Below are positions 1-12,700 of a DNA stretch of 56,285 bases, piece by piece. Position 1 is the stretch's first letter; each line of letters opens with the position of its first letter. The stretch lies in assembly GCF_000308555.1 (NCBI RefSeq), contig NZ_BAFY01000041.1, forward strand, positions 1 to 56,285, given 5' to 3'. A program made the translations under genes and the position numbers. The notes beneath the pieces were generated by a model that was given only the letters and a program-made list of their open reading frames with translations, made no database searches and was not told the DNA's origin. The stretch comes from Nocardia cyriacigeorgica NBRC 100375 (GTDB taxonomy: Bacteria > Actinomycetota > Actinomycetes > Mycobacteriales > Mycobacteriaceae).

Positions 1-2
1 CC

Positions 3-3000
3 ATTCCGGGCGTCGGTGCGTTCGTGCTGGATTCGCGGCTGCGGCCGGTGCCCGCCGGCGTGGTCGGCGAGCTGTACCTGTCGGGTCCGGCGCTGGCCCA
101 GGGCTATCTGGGTCGCCCCGGCCTGACCGCCGAGCGTTTCGTGGCCAGCCCCTTCGGCGCCGATACCGGCAATCCGGGCGCCCGCCTGTACCGCACCGGT
201 GACCTGGTGCGCCGCACCGAGACCGGTGGGCCCGAGGGCGGCGTCATCGAATATCTCGGCCGCTCGGACTTCCAGGTCAAGATCCGTGGCTTCCGGATCG
301 AACTGGGTGAGATCGACAACGCGCTCACCGCGCACCCGGATATCGACTACGCCGCGACACTGGGCAAGACGCTGCCCTCGGGCGCGACGGCGCTGGTGTC
401 GTATGTGCTGCCGCGTGCCGGAACCAGCGTCGACACCGGCGAACTGGTCGATTTCATCGGCGAATCGCTGCCCGGCTACATGATTCCGGCATCGATCATG
501 GTGCTGGACGAGATCCCGCTGACCCCGGTCGGCAAGCTGGACCGGGCCGCGCTGCCCGAACCGGTCTTCGCCGCACGGGCCTTCCGCGCGCCGTCGACGC
601 CGGTGGAGGAGATCGTCGCCGACGTCTTCGCGGCGCTGCTGGTCTCGGGCGAGGACACCAGGGTCGGCGCCGATGACGACTTCTTCGAGCTCGGCGGCAA
701 CTCGCTGCTGGCCGCCCAGGCTGCCGCCCGCATCGGCGCGGCACTGGATGTGCGGGTGCCGGTGCAGCTGCTGTTCGAGGCGACCACCGTCGCCGCACTG
801 GCCGCACGGGTGGAACAGCATTCGGGTTCGGCGGCCGGTCGCGCGCTGACCGCCGTGCAGCGCCCGGAACGGATTCCGCTGTCGTATGCCCAGCAGCGGA
901 TGTGGTTCCTCAACCGCTTCGATCCCGACAGCGCGGTCAACAACATCCCGGTCGCGGTGCGTTTGTCGGGCCGGTTGGATGTGGACGCACTGCGCGCCGC
1001 GGTGCGCGATCTGGCTGAACGGCACGAGGTGCTGCGCACCCGCTACCCGGAGGTCGACGGCGAGGGCTACCAGCTGGTGCTGCCGATCGGCGATCCGCGG
1101 GCGATCCCGGCCCTGACCGTCGAACCCGCCACCGAAGCACAGGTGCCCGAACTGGTCGCCGCCGCGGTGACCGCGGGCTTCGACGTCACCGCCGCGCCGC
1201 CGGTGCGGTTGCGGCTGCTGGTGCTCAGCGAGACCGAACATGTGCTGATCTGCGTCATCCACCACATCGCCGGTGACGGTTTCTCGATGGGGCCGCTGAC
1301 CCGCGACCTGATGGCGGCCTACGTGGATCGCACGCATGGCGGCGCGCCGGAATGGCCGCCGTTGCAGGTGCAGTACGCCGATTTCGCGCTGTGGCAGCGC
1401 GAGGTGCTCGGCGCCGAGGACGATCCGGAGTCGGTGCTGGCCCAGCAGATCGACTACTGGCGCAGGGAATTGGCCGCGCTGCCCGAGCAGCTGGATCTGC
1501 CCGCGGACCGGCCGCGTCCCGCGGTGGCCTCCAACCGGGGCGCCACGCTGGCCTTCGAGATCGACGCCGACGTCCATGCAGCGCTGACTCACCTTGCGCA
1601 CCAGCACAACTCGACGCTGTTCATGGTCGTGCACGCCGCGCTGGCCGCGCTGCTGGCCCGCCTGTCGGGCACCAGGGACATCGCCATCGGCACGCCCGTC
1701 GCCGGTCGTGGCGAGGCCGCGCTCGACGATCTGATCGGCATGTTCGTCAACACGCTGGTGTTGCGCACCGAGGTCGATCCGGGCGCGAGCTTCGACGAGC
1801 TGCTGGCCGCGGTCCGCCGGACCGACGTGCAGGCCTTCGGCCACGCCGACGTGCCGTTCGAGCGGCTGGTGGAGCTGCTCGACCCCGTGCGCTCGGCCTC
1901 CCGGCATCCGCTGTTCCAGGTGATGCTGACCTTCCAGAACCTCGCGCAGACCGAGCTCGAGCTGCCGGGGCTGAAGGTGGCCGGCGTGGATCTGGCGGTG
2001 CCGCTGGCCAAGTTCGACCTGCAATTGGCGCTGGTCGAGAACATCGACCGGCACGGCGCGCCGCAGGGCATGTCGGCCGCGTTCACCTACGCCACCGACC
2101 TGTTCGACGCCGCCACCGTGCAGGATTTCGCCGACCGGTTCGGCCGCATCCTGGCCGCCGCGGCCGCCGATTCGGGCGCGATCGTCGGCGATGTGGATGT
2201 GCTCGCCCCCGGTGAACGCGACCTGGTGCTGCACGAATGGAACACCCCCGGCGTCTCGATTCCCGAAGTCACGCTGGTCGACCTGATCCAGGCGCAGGCG
2301 CGCAGGCGCCCGGACGCCGACGCCATCCGTTACCACGGCACCACCCTCGGTTTCGGCGAGTTGCAACGCCGCGCCAACCGGGTGGCGCGTGCGCTGATCG
2401 CGCAGGGCGCAGGGCCGGAAACGCTGGTGGCCGTGGCTATGCCGCGCACCGAGCAGCTGCCGGTCGCGCTGCTGGGCGTGCTCACCGCCGGCGCGGGCTA
2501 TCTGCCGATCGACACCAGCTACCCCGCGCAGCGGCTGGAGTTCATGCTCGGTGACGCGCGGCCGATCTGCATCCTGACCACCGCCGCCGAACTGGATTCG
2601 GTTCCGGCGGGCGATATTCCGGTCGTGCTGGTCGAGGACACCGACCGTTTCCCCGACGCCCCGGTCACCGATGCCGAACGGATCGCGCCACTGCGCCCGG
2701 ACAACCTGGCCTACGTCATCTACACCTCCGGTTCCACCGGTGTGCCCAAGGGCGTCGGCGTCGCGCACCGCAATGTGGTGGAGCTGTTCGCGAACACCCA
2801 GCTGATGTTCGAGTTCGACGAATCCGACGTGTGGACGCTGTTCCACTCCTACGCCTTCGACTTCTCGGTGTGGGAGCTGTGGTGCGCGCTGGCCAACGGC
2901 GGTGCGGTCGTCGTGGTCGACTACCTGACCTCGCGTTCGCCGGAACAGTTCCGCGAGTTGCTGATTCGCGAACAGGTGACGGTGCTCAACCAGACGCCGT

Positions 3001-6000
3001 CGGCGTTCTATCAGCTGGCCGAGGCCGATCGCGCGGTCCATCCCGACGACGAGGGCAAGTTCGCGCTGCGCTATGTGATCTTCGGCGGTGAAGCTCTCGA
3101 CCTGCGGCAACTGCGCCGCTGGTACGAGCGGCACGGCGGTCACGACTCCGCCGAGAACAGCTCGCCGTGGCTGGTGAACATGTACGGCATCACCGAGACC
3201 ACGGTGCACGTGTCGTTCCTGTCGGTGGACGAACAGCTGGTGGACAACCCGGCCAGCGTCATCGGCCGGGCGCTGCCCGGCCTGGACGCCGTCGTCCTCG
3301 ACGACCGCCTGCATCCGGCACCGGTCGGCGTCGCGGGTGAGATCTACGTGGCCGGCGCGCAGCTCTCGCGCGGGTACCTCGGGCGGCCGGGATTGGCGGC
3401 GACCAGGTTCGTCGCCAACCCGTTCGGCGCACCGGGCTCGCGGATGTACCGCACCGGCGATATCGGCCGCTGGGTCGGTTTCGGCGGCCGCGCCAATCTC
3501 GAGTACGCCGGCCGCAGCGACCAGCAGGTGCAGCTGCGCGGTTTCCGCATCGAGCTCGGTGAGATCGAAGCGGCCTTGCAACGGTGTGCGGGTGTCGGCC
3601 AGACCGTCGCGCTGGTGCGTTCCGACGAACACACCGGCGATCGGCTGATCGGCTACGTCGTGCCCGCGGCCGACCGTGCGCCGGGCACCGAACTCGATCC
3701 GGTCGCGCTGCGCACCGAGGTCGCCGAATTCCTCACCGGCTACATGGTTCCCGACGCCATCGTGGTGCTCGACGCACTGCCGCTGACTCCCAACGGCAAG
3801 CTCGACCGCAGGGCCCTGCCCGCACCGGAGTTCTCGTCGGGCGCGGCTTTCCGCGCGCCGGGCTCGCCGGTGGAGCAGGCCGTGGCCGAGGTATTCGCCG
3901 GGCTGCTCGGCGCCGCCGAGGTCGGCCTCGACGACGACTTCTTCGGTCTCGGCGGCAACTCGCTGCTGGCCACCCGCGCGGTGGCGCGGATCAACGAGGC
4001 GCTCGATGCCGATCTCGCCGTGCGTGAGCTGTTCGAGGCCCCGACCGTCGCCGAACTCGCGGCCCGGATCGAACCGGGCGCGGGCGGCGGCGCCGAACGC
4101 CCGCCGCTGGTGCGCGCCGAACGCGGCGACCGGGCACCGTTGTCGCTGGCCCAGCAGCGGATGTGGTTGCTCAACCAGTTCGATCCGGCCTCGCCCGCCT
4201 ACAACATTCCGCTGGCGATCCGGTTGTCCGGTTCGCTGGACGTGCCCGCGCTGCGGCATGCGGTGGCCGACGTGCTGGAACGGCACGAGACACTGCGCAC
4301 CCGTTACCCGGCGGCCGCCGGCAACGAGGTGGCCTATCAGGAGATCCTGCCGGTCAGCGCGGCCCTGCCGGGCGGACTGGAGACGGTGACGACCTCCGAT
4401 CCGATCAGCCGGATCACCGAGATGATGTCCACCGGATTCGATGTCACCGAGCAGGTTCCGGTGCGTGCGCTGCTGCTCGGCAACGGCGCCGACGAATACC
4501 TGCTGGCGATGGTGGTGCACCATATCGCCGCGGACGGTGCGTCGATGGCGCCGCTGGCCCGCGACCTGATGACCGCGTATCTGGCGCGCCGGGGCGGCAA
4601 CTCGCCGCGCTGGTCGCCGCTGGAAGTGCAGTACGCGGACTTCGCGATCTGGCAGCGCGCCGTCATCGGCACCGATGACGACGAGAACTCCATCGCCGCA
4701 CGCCAGCTGGCGTACTGGCGCGAGCAACTCGACGGCCTCACCGGCGAACTGGAACTGCCGCTGGACCGGCCGCGCCCGGCGATCCCGTCGATGCGCGGCG
4801 CCTCGACCGGATTCGCGCTGTCCCCCGAGGCGCACCAGGCGCTGACCCGAATTGCGCGCGAGCACAATTCCACGCTGTTCATGGTGGTGCACGCGGCGCT
4901 CGCGGTGCTGCTGTCGCGGCTGTCGGGTGAATCGGACGTGGCCGTCGGTACGCCGATCGCCGGGCGCGGCGAACGCGCGCTCGACGATCTGGTCGGCATG
5001 TTCGTCAACACGCTCACGCTGCGCACCAGGGTCGACGGCGGTGACAGCTTCGCCGCGCTGGTCGATCAGGCCAGGGAGACCGATCTGGCGGCGTTCGCGA
5101 ACTCCGACATCCCGTTCGAACGGGTCGCCGAGGTGGTCGCACCCGGCCGGGCGACCGCGCACAACCCGCTGTTCGGCACGGTGCTGTCGTTCCAGAACAA
5201 CGAACAGCCCAGCCTGGAACTGCCGGGTCTGACGGTGACCGCGCTCGATGCGGGTGCCATCGCCGCGAAGTTCGATCTCCAGGTCAATGTCGACCCGCGG
5301 CACGAGGCCGACGGCACCCCCGGTGAGCTGATCACCGTGCTGACCTACGCCACCGACCTGTTCGACGAGTCGACCGCGCAGTCGTTCGGCCGCCGTTTCG
5401 AACGCATCCTGACCGCGGTGGCATCCGATCCCCGGATGCGCATTGCCGATATCGACATTCTCGATGCCGCCGAACGCGAGCGGATGACGGCGGCTCCGGC
5501 CCCGAAGCCGGTGCAGGCCGAGGTCGCCCCGACGGCGGGCACCGCGCTGAGCCAGACCCTGGCCGCCACCGTCGAGGACGATCCGGACGGTCCCGCGGTC
5601 GTCTCCGGCTCGGACGCGTTCACCTACCAGGAGCTCGACGCGAAGTCTTCCCGGCTGGCCCGGGTACTCATCGCCCGTGGCAGCGGCCCCGGCGCGGGTG
5701 TCGCCGTGCGGCTGGATCGCGGCGTGGACGCGGTGGTCGTCACCTGGGCGGTGCTCAAGGCCGGTGCCGCGGTGGTGCCGTTCGACGGGATCGGCGCGGC
5801 GACCGCGGCCGGTCTCGAGGTCAAGGTGGGCATCACCGCCGGCGGTGCGCAGGCGGTGGCCGGGATCGACTGGCTGGTGCTCGACGACGCCTCGGTGGGC
5901 GCGGAGATCGCCGCGGAATCACCACGGCCGGTCACCTACGCCCACCGCACCCGGGCGCTGCGCGGTGCCGATCTCGCCTATGCGGGCGCGGTATCGGTGA

Positions 6001-6359
6001 GCTACGACGACCTCGCGGCCGCGGCCGCCCGATTCGTCGCCGCCACCGAGCTGACCTTCGAATCGCGGTTGTTCCAGCACGGCGGCTCGGATTCGTTCGC
6101 GGCGGTGCTGGAAGCCGTCGCGGCGGGATCGCAGGGCGCCTCTGTGGTGCTGGTGCCCGGGACGGGCGCGCTGACCGATGAGCTGGCCGACGAGTGGGTC
6201 ACCCATGTGCTGACCGACCGCGCCGGGCTCGACGTCATCGACCCGCGTCCGCTGGAGGATCTGCGTGCGGTCGTCATCGACGGCGGCGCGGCCGGGGTGT
6301 CTGCGGCATGGTCGGCGGTCGCGACTGTGCTGACGTTGGCGGATCTGTCCCGCGACTGA
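3..6359 (+). CDS. Non-ribosomal peptide synthetase 1 (5' partial; A-T-C-A-T-C-A*)
   Basis: The frame is open to the left edge, so the N-terminus lies outside the window. Domains by position: C-terminal part of an adenylation domain (3-575; [26 protein letters not shown] with the A10 Lys); T (about 600-800, LGGNSL, phosphopantetheine Ser at 702-704); C (860-2210, HHIAGDG at 1260-1280); complete A (2260-3825, [11 protein letters not shown] at 2721-2753); T (3890-4070); C (4120-5470, HHIAADG at 4518-4538); then a truncated A-like tail. The nine readable specificity positions of the complete A domain are D-F-W-N-I-G-M-V-H, which with the A10 Lys is the classical threonine code. The tail of the first A domain resembles those that open NRPS-2 and NRPS-3. 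The last C domain has no A-T of its own, so the next module must be completed by another protein. Product unknown. Confidence 0.95.
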   Translation: MPGVGAFVLDSRLRPVPAGVVGELYLSGPALAQGYLGRPGLTAERFVASPFGADTGNPGARLYRTGDLVRRTETGGPEGGVIEYLGRSDFQVKIRGFRIELGEIDNALTAHPDIDYAATLGKTLPSGATALVSYVLPRAGTSVDTGELVDFIGESLPGYMIPASIMVLDEIPLTPVGKLDRAALPEPVFAARAFRAPSTPVEEIVADVFAALLVSGEDTRVGADDDFFELGGNSLLAAQAAARIGAALDVRVPVQLLFEATTVAALAARVEQHSGSAAGRALTAVQRPERIPLSYAQQRMWFLNRFDPDSAVNNIPVAVRLSGRLDVDALRAAVRDLAERHEVLRTRYPEVDGEGYQLVLPIGDPRAIPALTVEPATEAQVPELVAAAVTAGFDVTAAPPVRLRLLVLSETEHVLICVIHHIAGDGFSMGPLTRDLMAAYVDRTHGGAPEWPPLQVQYADFALWQREVLGAEDDPESVLAQQIDYWRRELAALPEQLDLPADRPRPAVASNRGATLAFEIDADVHAALTHLAHQHNSTLFMVVHAALAALLARLSGTRDIAIGTPVAGRGEAALDDLIGMFVNTLVLRTEVDPGASFDELLAAVRRTDVQAFGHADVPFERLVELLDPVRSASRHPLFQVMLTFQNLAQTELELPGLKVAGVDLAVPLAKFDLQLALVENIDRHGAPQGMSAAFTYATDLFDAATVQDFADRFGRILAAAAADSGAIVGDVDVLAPGERDLVLHEWNTPGVSIPEVTLVDLIQAQARRRPDADAIRYHGTTLGFGELQRRANRVARALIAQGAGPETLVAVAMPRTEQLPVALLGVLTAGAGYLPIDTSYPAQRLEFMLGDARPICILTTAAELDSVPAGDIPVVLVEDTDRFPDAPVTDAERIAPLRPDNLAYVIYTSGSTGVPKGVGVAHRNVVELFANTQLMFEFDESDVWTLFHSYAFDFSVWELWCALANGGAVVVVDYLTSRSPEQFRELLIREQVTVLNQTPSAFYQLAEADRAVHPDDEGKFALRYVIFGGEALDLRQLRRWYERHGGHDSAENSSPWLVNMYGITETTVHVSFLSVDEQLVDNPASVIGRALPGLDAVVLDDRLHPAPVGVAGEIYVAGAQLSRGYLGRPGLAATRFVANPFGAPGSRMYRTGDIGRWVGFGGRANLEYAGRSDQQVQLRGFRIELGEIEAALQRCAGVGQTVALVRSDEHTGDRLIGYVVPAADRAPGTELDPVALRTEVAEFLTGYMVPDAIVVLDALPLTPNGKLDRRALPAPEFSSGAAFRAPGSPVEQAVAEVFAGLLGAAEVGLDDDFFGLGGNSLLATRAVARINEALDADLAVRELFEAPTVAELAARIEPGAGGGAERPPLVRAERGDRAPLSLAQQRMWLLNQFDPASPAYNIPLAIRLSGSLDVPALRHAVADVLERHETLRTRYPAAAGNEVAYQEILPVSAALPGGLETVTTSDPISRITEMMSTGFDVTEQVPVRALLLGNGADEYLLAMVVHHIAADGASMAPLARDLMTAYLARRGGNSPRWSPLEVQYADFAIWQRAVIGTDDDENSIAARQLAYWREQLDGLTGELELPLDRPRPAIPSMRGASTGFALSPEAHQALTRIAREHNSTLFMVVHAALAVLLSRLSGESDVAVGTPIAGRGERALDDLVGMFVNTLTLRTRVDGGDSFAALVDQARETDLAAFANSDIPFERVAEVVAPGRATAHNPLFGTVLSFQNNEQPSLELPGLTVTALDAGAIAAKFDLQVNVDPRHEADGTPGELITVLTYATDLFDESTAQSFGRRFERILTAVASDPRMRIADIDILDAAERERMTAAPAPKPVQAEVAPTAGTALSQTLAATVEDDPDGPAVVSGSDAFTYQELDAKSSRLARVLIARGSGPGAGVAVRLDRGVDAVVVTWAVLKAGAAVVPFDGIGAATAAGLEVKVGITAGGAQAVAGIDWLVLDDASVGAEIAAESPRPVTYAHRTRALRGADLAYAGAVSVSYDDLAAAAARFVAATELTFESRLFQHGGSDSFAAVLEAVAAGSQGASVVLVPGTGALTDELADEWVTHVLTDRAGLDVIDPRPLEDLRAVVIDGGAAGVSAAWSAVATVLTLADLSRD
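5560..6356 (+). other. Truncated, A3-less pseudo-adenylation domain (A*) at the C-terminus of NRPS-1
   Basis: The last ~265 codons align with the N-terminal half of an adenylation domain, especially those opening NRPS-2 and NRPS-3. Compare DWLVLDD...[18 protein letters not shown] here with DWLVIDD...[18 protein letters not shown] in NRPS-2, and WVTH...[12 protein letters not shown] with GVTH...[12 protein letters not shown]. The phosphate-binding loop TSGSTGxPKG is absent: Ala-Gly-Ala-Val-Ser-Val follows LAY directly. The A4 motif is scrambled, and the protein stops before the YGPTE motif, so A5-A10 are missing. The 372 bp after the stop encode no A5-A10 remnant in any frame, so this is not a simple frameshift. 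It cannot adenylate anything. It is either an evolutionary remnant or a structural or docking element. Confidence 0.85.
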
Positions 6360-6731
6360 GCACCTTCCTGGCGACCGGTGGGCGTGTCTTCGCGCTCACC
6401 GGTCTCGGCTAACGGCGGCCGTCGGCGTCGCGCGGGTCCCCATACATACGCGCAATATCACCTGGTCATGTGACCAGTACTTGCCAGGCCTGGTGAATGC
6501 CCCATGAATTCTTGCCCCGATATTTTGGGTCGGTGCAGGTGGGCAAGGCTTGTGATAAGTGCCACAGCACATCGGTTTGGCGAATGGGCAGAAGCGCTGG
6601 AAGCCTGGCGAAGACGTGTTTCGACAGCTAGGTGGGCAGACTTTCATGATTGGCGCAGTCGGGGGGCGACTGACTCATGAGCGGCAGTCCGCGGTGATCG
6701 GTGTCAGTGGATGCCGTAGGAGCCATCGCGG
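6360..6731. other. Gene-free spacer between NRPS-1 and NRPS-2
   Basis: 372 bp without a credible gene. Local A+T is higher than in the flanking genes, and one perfect dyad lies at 6462-6477. No convincing terminator follows NRPS-1, and I could not find a clean -35/-10 pair. An AGGAG ribosome-binding site (6718-6722) sits 9 nt before the ATG of NRPS-2. The spacing means the two genes are not translationally coupled and NRPS-2 may have its own promoter. Confidence 0.6.
6462..6477. promoter_or_regulatory. Perfect 7-bp dyad, candidate operator
   Basis: CTGGTCA-TG-TGACCAG, an uninterrupted inverted repeat with a 2-bp centre, about 255 bp upstream of the NRPS-2 start. The size and symmetry fit a dimeric helix-turn-helix repressor site. 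No cognate regulator is adjacent, so the role is inferred only from symmetry and position. Confidence 0.35.
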
Positions 6732-9700
6732 ATGACTCGTCCCGCTCGTGTACGGCCGACCCGTACCCGGCGGCCGAGGGTAACCACGCTTCCGCAACTG
6801 ATGGCGGCCGCTGTCGAGGCCAACCCCGGTGGTCGCGCTGTTGTCTTCGCCGACGCTTCCGCAACCCGCGGGCAGCTCGACTACGCCGAACTGGACGCCA
6901 GGTCCACCAGGTTGGCCCGTGCGCTGATCGAGCGCGGGGTCGGGCCGGAGGATCTGGTCGCCGTCGGCATCCCGCGTTCCATCGAATCGGTGGTGGCGGT
7001 CTGGGCGGTGGCCAAGTCGGGTGCGGGCTTCGTGCCGATCGACCCGAACTATCCCGCCGACCGCGTCCAGCACATGGTCAAGGATTCCGGTGTGGTGACC
7101 GGCTTGACGGTGACCGCCGCCGCGGAAACCCTGCCGGGACAGGTCGATTGGCTGGTCATCGACGACGAGGCCGGTGCACGGCTGCGTGAGCAGTACTCCG
7201 CCGAACCGATCACCTTCGCCGACCGGGTGCGTCAACTGCGCGCCGATCATCCCGCTTACGTCATCTACACCTCCGGTTCGACCGGACTGCCCAAGGGTGT
7301 GGTGGTCACCCAGGCCGGGCTGTCGAGTTTCTGCGACGAGCAGCGCGAACGGTATCGGCTGACGCCGGATTCGCGGACCCTGCATTTCGCCTCGCCCTCC
7401 TTCGACGCCTCGGTGCTCGAACTGCTGCTCGCACTCGGTGGCGCGGGGACCATGGTGGTGGCCGCGCCGACCGTCTACGGCGGCGACGAGCTGGCGACTC
7501 TGCTGCGCCGCGAGGGCGTCACCCATGCGTTCATCACCCCGGCGGCGCTGGCCTCGGTGGATCCGTCCGGGCTCGACGAGCTGCGGGTGGTGGTGGCCGG
7601 CGGTGAGGCCTGCCCGCCGGATCTGGTGCGCCGCTGGGTGCGCCCGGTCACCGACGGCACCAGGGAATTCTTCAACGGTTACGGTCCCACCGAGACCACC
7701 ATCATGACCAATATCAGTGCGCCACTGAGCCCGCAGGACACCGTCACCATCGGTGGGCCCATCCGGGCGGTCACCGAATACGTGCTCGACGAACGTCTCA
7801 CGTCGGTGCCGACGGGTGTCGCGGGCGAGCTCTACATCACCGGTGCGCAATTGGCGCGCGGATACCACGAGCGGCCCGGCCTGACCGCACAGCGTTTCGT
7901 CGCCAACCCGTTCGCCGACAACGGCTCCCGGCTCTACCGCACCGGCGACCTCGTGCGCTGGACCGCCGACGGCGATCTGGAGTATCTGGGCCGCAACGAT
8001 TTCCAGGTCAAGATCCGTGGGTTCCGGATCGAACTGGGTGAGATCGACGCGGTGCTCGGCAGGCACGAATCCGTCGATTTCGCCGTGACGATCGGGCATC
8101 GGCTCGATACCGGCGCCACGATTCTCGCCGCCTATGTGCACCCCGCCGACGGCGCCGAGGTCGACACGGACGCGCTGCTCGCGTTCGCGAGCAACAGCCT
8201 GCCCGCGCATATGGTGCCGACCTCGATCACGGTGCTCGACGAGATCCCGTTGACCCCGGTCGGCAAGCTGGACCGGCGCGCGCTGCCGACACCGAGGTTG
8301 CAGACCACCGCCTTCCGCGAGCCGTCCGGGTGGGCCGAACAGCTGGTGGCCGAGGTGTTCGCCGAGTTGCTCGGCACCGAGGCGCCGATCGGCGCCGACG
8401 ATGATTTCTTCGAACTCGGCGGCAACTCGCTGATCGCCACCCAGGCCGCCGCGCGGCTCGGCGCCGCCGTCGACGCCAGGATCGCGGCGCGGGTGATCTT
8501 CGAGGCGCCGACCGTGGCGGCCCTGGCCGAACGCCTCGGCGCGGAGCGGGGCAGCGGTGGGCGCCGGGTGCCGACGCCGAGGCCGCGTCCGGAGCGCATT
8601 CCACTGTCGCCCGCCCAGCAGCGGATGTGGTTCCTGAACCAGTTCGACACCGCGTCCGCGGCGAACAACGTCCCGTTCGCCCTGCGCCTGACCGGTGCCC
8701 TCGACCTCGCGGCACTGCGCGCGGCCATCGCCGATGTGCTCGATCGGCACGAGAGCCTGCGCACGGTGTATCCGGCCAGTGACGGCACCGGCCATCAGGT
8801 GATCCTGCCCGTCGAGCAGGTGCTGCCGGAGCTGACCGCCGAGCCGGTGTCCCAGGACGAGGTGCCGCAGTGGCTGGCCGGCCGCGCGCTGGCCGGATTC
8901 GATGTGGCGGCCGAGGTGCCGTTGCGGATCGCGGTGGCCGAACTCGGCGCAGACGAGCACGTGCTGGCCGTGGTGGTGCACCATATCGCCGCCGACGGCA
9001 CCTCGCTGGCGCCGTTGGCCACCGACCTGATGACGGCGTACCTGGCGCGGATCGCCGGTGCGGCACCGCAGTGGGAGCCGCTGCCGGTGCAGTACGCCGA
9101 TTACACGCTGTGGCAGCGTGAACTGCTCGGCGACGAGGACGATCCAGGATCGCTCGCCGCTCGCCAGCTGTCGTTCTGGCGGCAGGCGCTGGCCGGCATC
9201 CCGGACCGGATCGACCTGCCCGCCGACCGGCCGCGGCCCACCCGAGCGTCCGGGCGCGGCGCGACACTGAATTTCGCCATCGACACCGACACCACGACCC
9301 GGCTCGACGGTCTGGCCGGCGACGCGGGCGCCTCGCTGTTCATGGTGGTGCACGCCGCCTTCGCCGCGCTGCTCGCGCGCCTGTCCGGTTCGGCCGACAT
9401 CACCGTCGGCACCCCGGTGGCCGGGCGCGGTGAGCGCGAACTCGACGGGCTGATCGGCATGTTCGTCAACACCCTGGTGTTGCGGACCGAGATCGACCCG
9501 CGGGCGAGCTTCACCGAACTGCTCGAAGCGGTGAAGCAGACCGATCTCGCCGCCTTCGCGCACACCGAGCTGCCGTTCGAGCGGCTGGTGGAGGCACTGG
9601 ATCCGGTGCGTTCGCAGGCCCATCATCCGCTGTTCCAGGTGGCGTTGTTCTTCCAGAACATGGCCGCGCCCGCGCTCGACCTGCCCGGCCTATCGGTCGA

Positions 9701-12700
9701 GGCGGTCGAATTCGACGACGCGGTAGCAAAATTCGACTTGCAGCTCACCATCGCGCCGATGGCCGATGGCGGGATGTCGGCCCAGTTCACCTATGCCACC
9801 GATCTGTTCGACGAGGCGTCGGTGGCCGGGTTCGCGGCCCGGCTGCGGCGCACGATGCGCGCGGTGGCCGCCGAGCCGCACCGGCCCATCGGCGATATCG
9901 ACCTGCTGTCGATGGTCGAGCGGGACCGAATCCTGCACGAGTGGAACGACACCCGCAATCTGCTGACCCCGGAACTGCTGCTGGACGGCTACCGGCACGC
10001 CGTCGCCGCGCACGCCGATGCGGTGGCGCTGGTGTACGAGGGTCGCGAGCTGACCTACCGTGAATTCGACGAGCGGGTGAACCGGCTGGCCCGGCTGCTG
10101 ATCGCGCAGGGTGTCGGTGCGGAATCGCTGGTCGGTCTCGCGGTGCGGCGTTCGCTGGACCTGGTGGTCGGCATGTACGCCATCGTCACCGCCGGCGGTG
10201 CGTATGTGCCGTTGGATCCGGATCATCCGGCCGAGCGGATCGCGCACATTCTGGATACGGCGCGGCCCGTCGCTGTCATCACGACCACCCGCGATGCGGT
10301 CGACGTGCCTGCCGGGATTCCGGTGCTGCGCATCGATGCCGTCGATTTGGAGCGCTACGCCGCGACGCCGATCCGGTCGAGCGAGTTGCTGCGCCCGGTG
10401 CGCCCCGAGCATCCGGCCTACGTCATCTTCACCTCCGGCTCCACCGGGCGCCCGAAGGGTGTGGCGGTCACCCACGCCGCTATCAACAACCAGATCGAGT
10501 GGATGCTGACCGCGTACCCGCTCGGTCCCGACGACGTGTACCTGCAGAAGACCGCGACGACGTTCGACGTGTCGCTGTGGGGCTTCTTCATGCCGTTGCG
10601 CGCCGGCGCCAAGCTCGTCATCGCGACGCCGGACGGACACCGCGACCCCGTTTACGTGGCCGAAACCATTGCCGCGCAACGGGTGACGGTCACCGATTTC
10701 GTGCCGTCGATGCTGACGGTGTTCGCCGCGCACACTCGGCCGGGTTCGGTGCCGACGCTGCGTGAGGTGTTCGTCATCGGTGAGGCGCTGCCGCCGGAAA
10801 CCGTTGCCGCCGTGCGCGCGGTCTCCGACGCCGCTGTGCACAACCTGTACGGCCCCACCGAGGCCGCCGTTTCGGTGACCTACTGGCAAGCCGACGACGC
10901 CGAGCAGCGGTCGGTGCCGATCGGGCTGCCGCAGTGGAATACCCGGGTGTACGTGCTGGATTCGCGATTGCGTCCGGTCCCGCCGGGTGTCGCCGGTGAG
11001 TTGTATCTGGCCGGTGATCAGTTGGCGCGCGGCTATGTGCGCCGCCCGGACATGACCGCGGATCGCTTCGTGGCCAACCCGTTCGGCACCGGCGAACGCA
11101 TGTACCGCACCGGCGACCTCGTGGTGTGGCGCGGGCACGGCGACGAAGCGGTGCTCGACTATCTCGGCCGCACCGACTTCCAGGTGAAGTTCCGTGGTCA
11201 GCGGATCGAGCTGGGGGAGATCGAGACCGCGCTGCTGGCGCAGCCGTCGGTGAGCCAGGCGGTGGCGCTGGTGGCGGCTACGGCGGTGGGCGATCAGCTG
11301 GTGGGATACGTCGTTCCCGCGCCGGGGCACGGCGTCGACCAGAACGCGCTGCTCGCAGCCGTGGGCGAGACCCTGCCCGCGTACATGGTGCCGGCGACCA
11401 TCGTCGCGCTGGACGAGTTCCCGCTGAACCCGAGCGGCAAGCTGGACCGGAAAGCCCTGCCGGAACCACGGTTCGAATCCCGTGCCTTCCGTGCGCCGTC
11501 CACGCCGGTCGAGGAAATCGTGGCCGGAGTGTTCGCCGAGGTGCTCGGTGCCGGCCGCGTCGGCGTCGATGACGACTTCTTCGCACTCGGCGGCAATTCG
11601 CTGATCGCCACCCAGGCGGTCTCCAGGCTCGGTGCGGCGCTCGATGTGCGGGTGCCGGTGCGGGTGCTGTTCGAGACGCCGACGGTCGGTGCGCTCGCGG
11701 CCGCGGTGGAATCGCAGACCCACGGTCGTCGCACGGTCGATTTGGGCAGCATCCCGCGCCCGCCGCAGCTGCCGTTGTCGCTGGCGCAGCGGCGCATGTG
11801 GTTCCTCAACCGCTTCGACCAGGACGCCGCGGTCGGCTCCTCGGCCTACAACCTGCCCTTCGCGCTCCGGTTGACCGGCGCACTCGATGTCGACGCGCTC
11901 GGCGCGGCGCTGGCGGATGTGGTGGCCCGGCACGAGGTGCTGCGGACCGTCTACCCCGAGACGCCGGACGGGCCGGTGCAGGTGATCTTGCCGCCCGGTG
12001 AGGGCGCGCCGGTGCTGCGCGTACGTTCGGTGCCCGAGGCGGAGGTGCCCGGCGCGGTCTATGCGCTGGCTTCGACGCCGTTCGACGTCACGGATGAAGT
12101 GCCGCTGCGGGCCGTGCTGTTGCGGGTACGCGAAACGGACGCAGTGGACCGGACGGCCGCTGACGAGGTTTCCGACAGTGCCGGAACGACGGCTGCCGGA
12201 GCCGGTGAGCCGGCCGCCGGCGGGTCGACCGGGGCGGAGCCGGGCACCTACGTGCTCGCTGTCGTCGTTCACCACATCGCCGGTGACGCCTCCTCCATGG
12301 CGCCGCTGGTGCGTGACGTCATGATCGCCTACGCCGCGCGCGCGGCGGGGGTGGCGCCCGAATGGGAGCCGCTGCGGGTGCAGTACGCGGACTACGCACT
12401 GTGGCAGCGCGAGGTGCTCGGCGCCGAAGACGACGCGAATTCCGTTGCCGCCCAGCAGATCGCGTTCTGGCGCGAGCACTTGGCCGGCTTGCCCGATGTG
12501 CTCGACCTGCCCACCGACCGCCCGCGTCCGGCGATCGCGTCGATGGCGGGCGGCAAGGTGCCCGTCACTATCGACGCCGAAACTCATGCCGGGCTGGCCG
12601 CCTTGGCGCGCGAGCACAACGCGACGTTGTTCATGGTGGTGCACACGGCCTTCGCGGTGCTGCTGGCACGGCTGTCGGGGTCCGGAGATATCGCCATCGG

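Noticed and set aside
5560..6731. Possibility that NRPS-1 and NRPS-2 are one gene broken by a frameshift
   Set aside because: The pseudo-A lacks A3 internally, no A5-A10 remnant occurs after the stop, and NRPS-2 begins with its own ribosome-binding site, leader and complete A domain.
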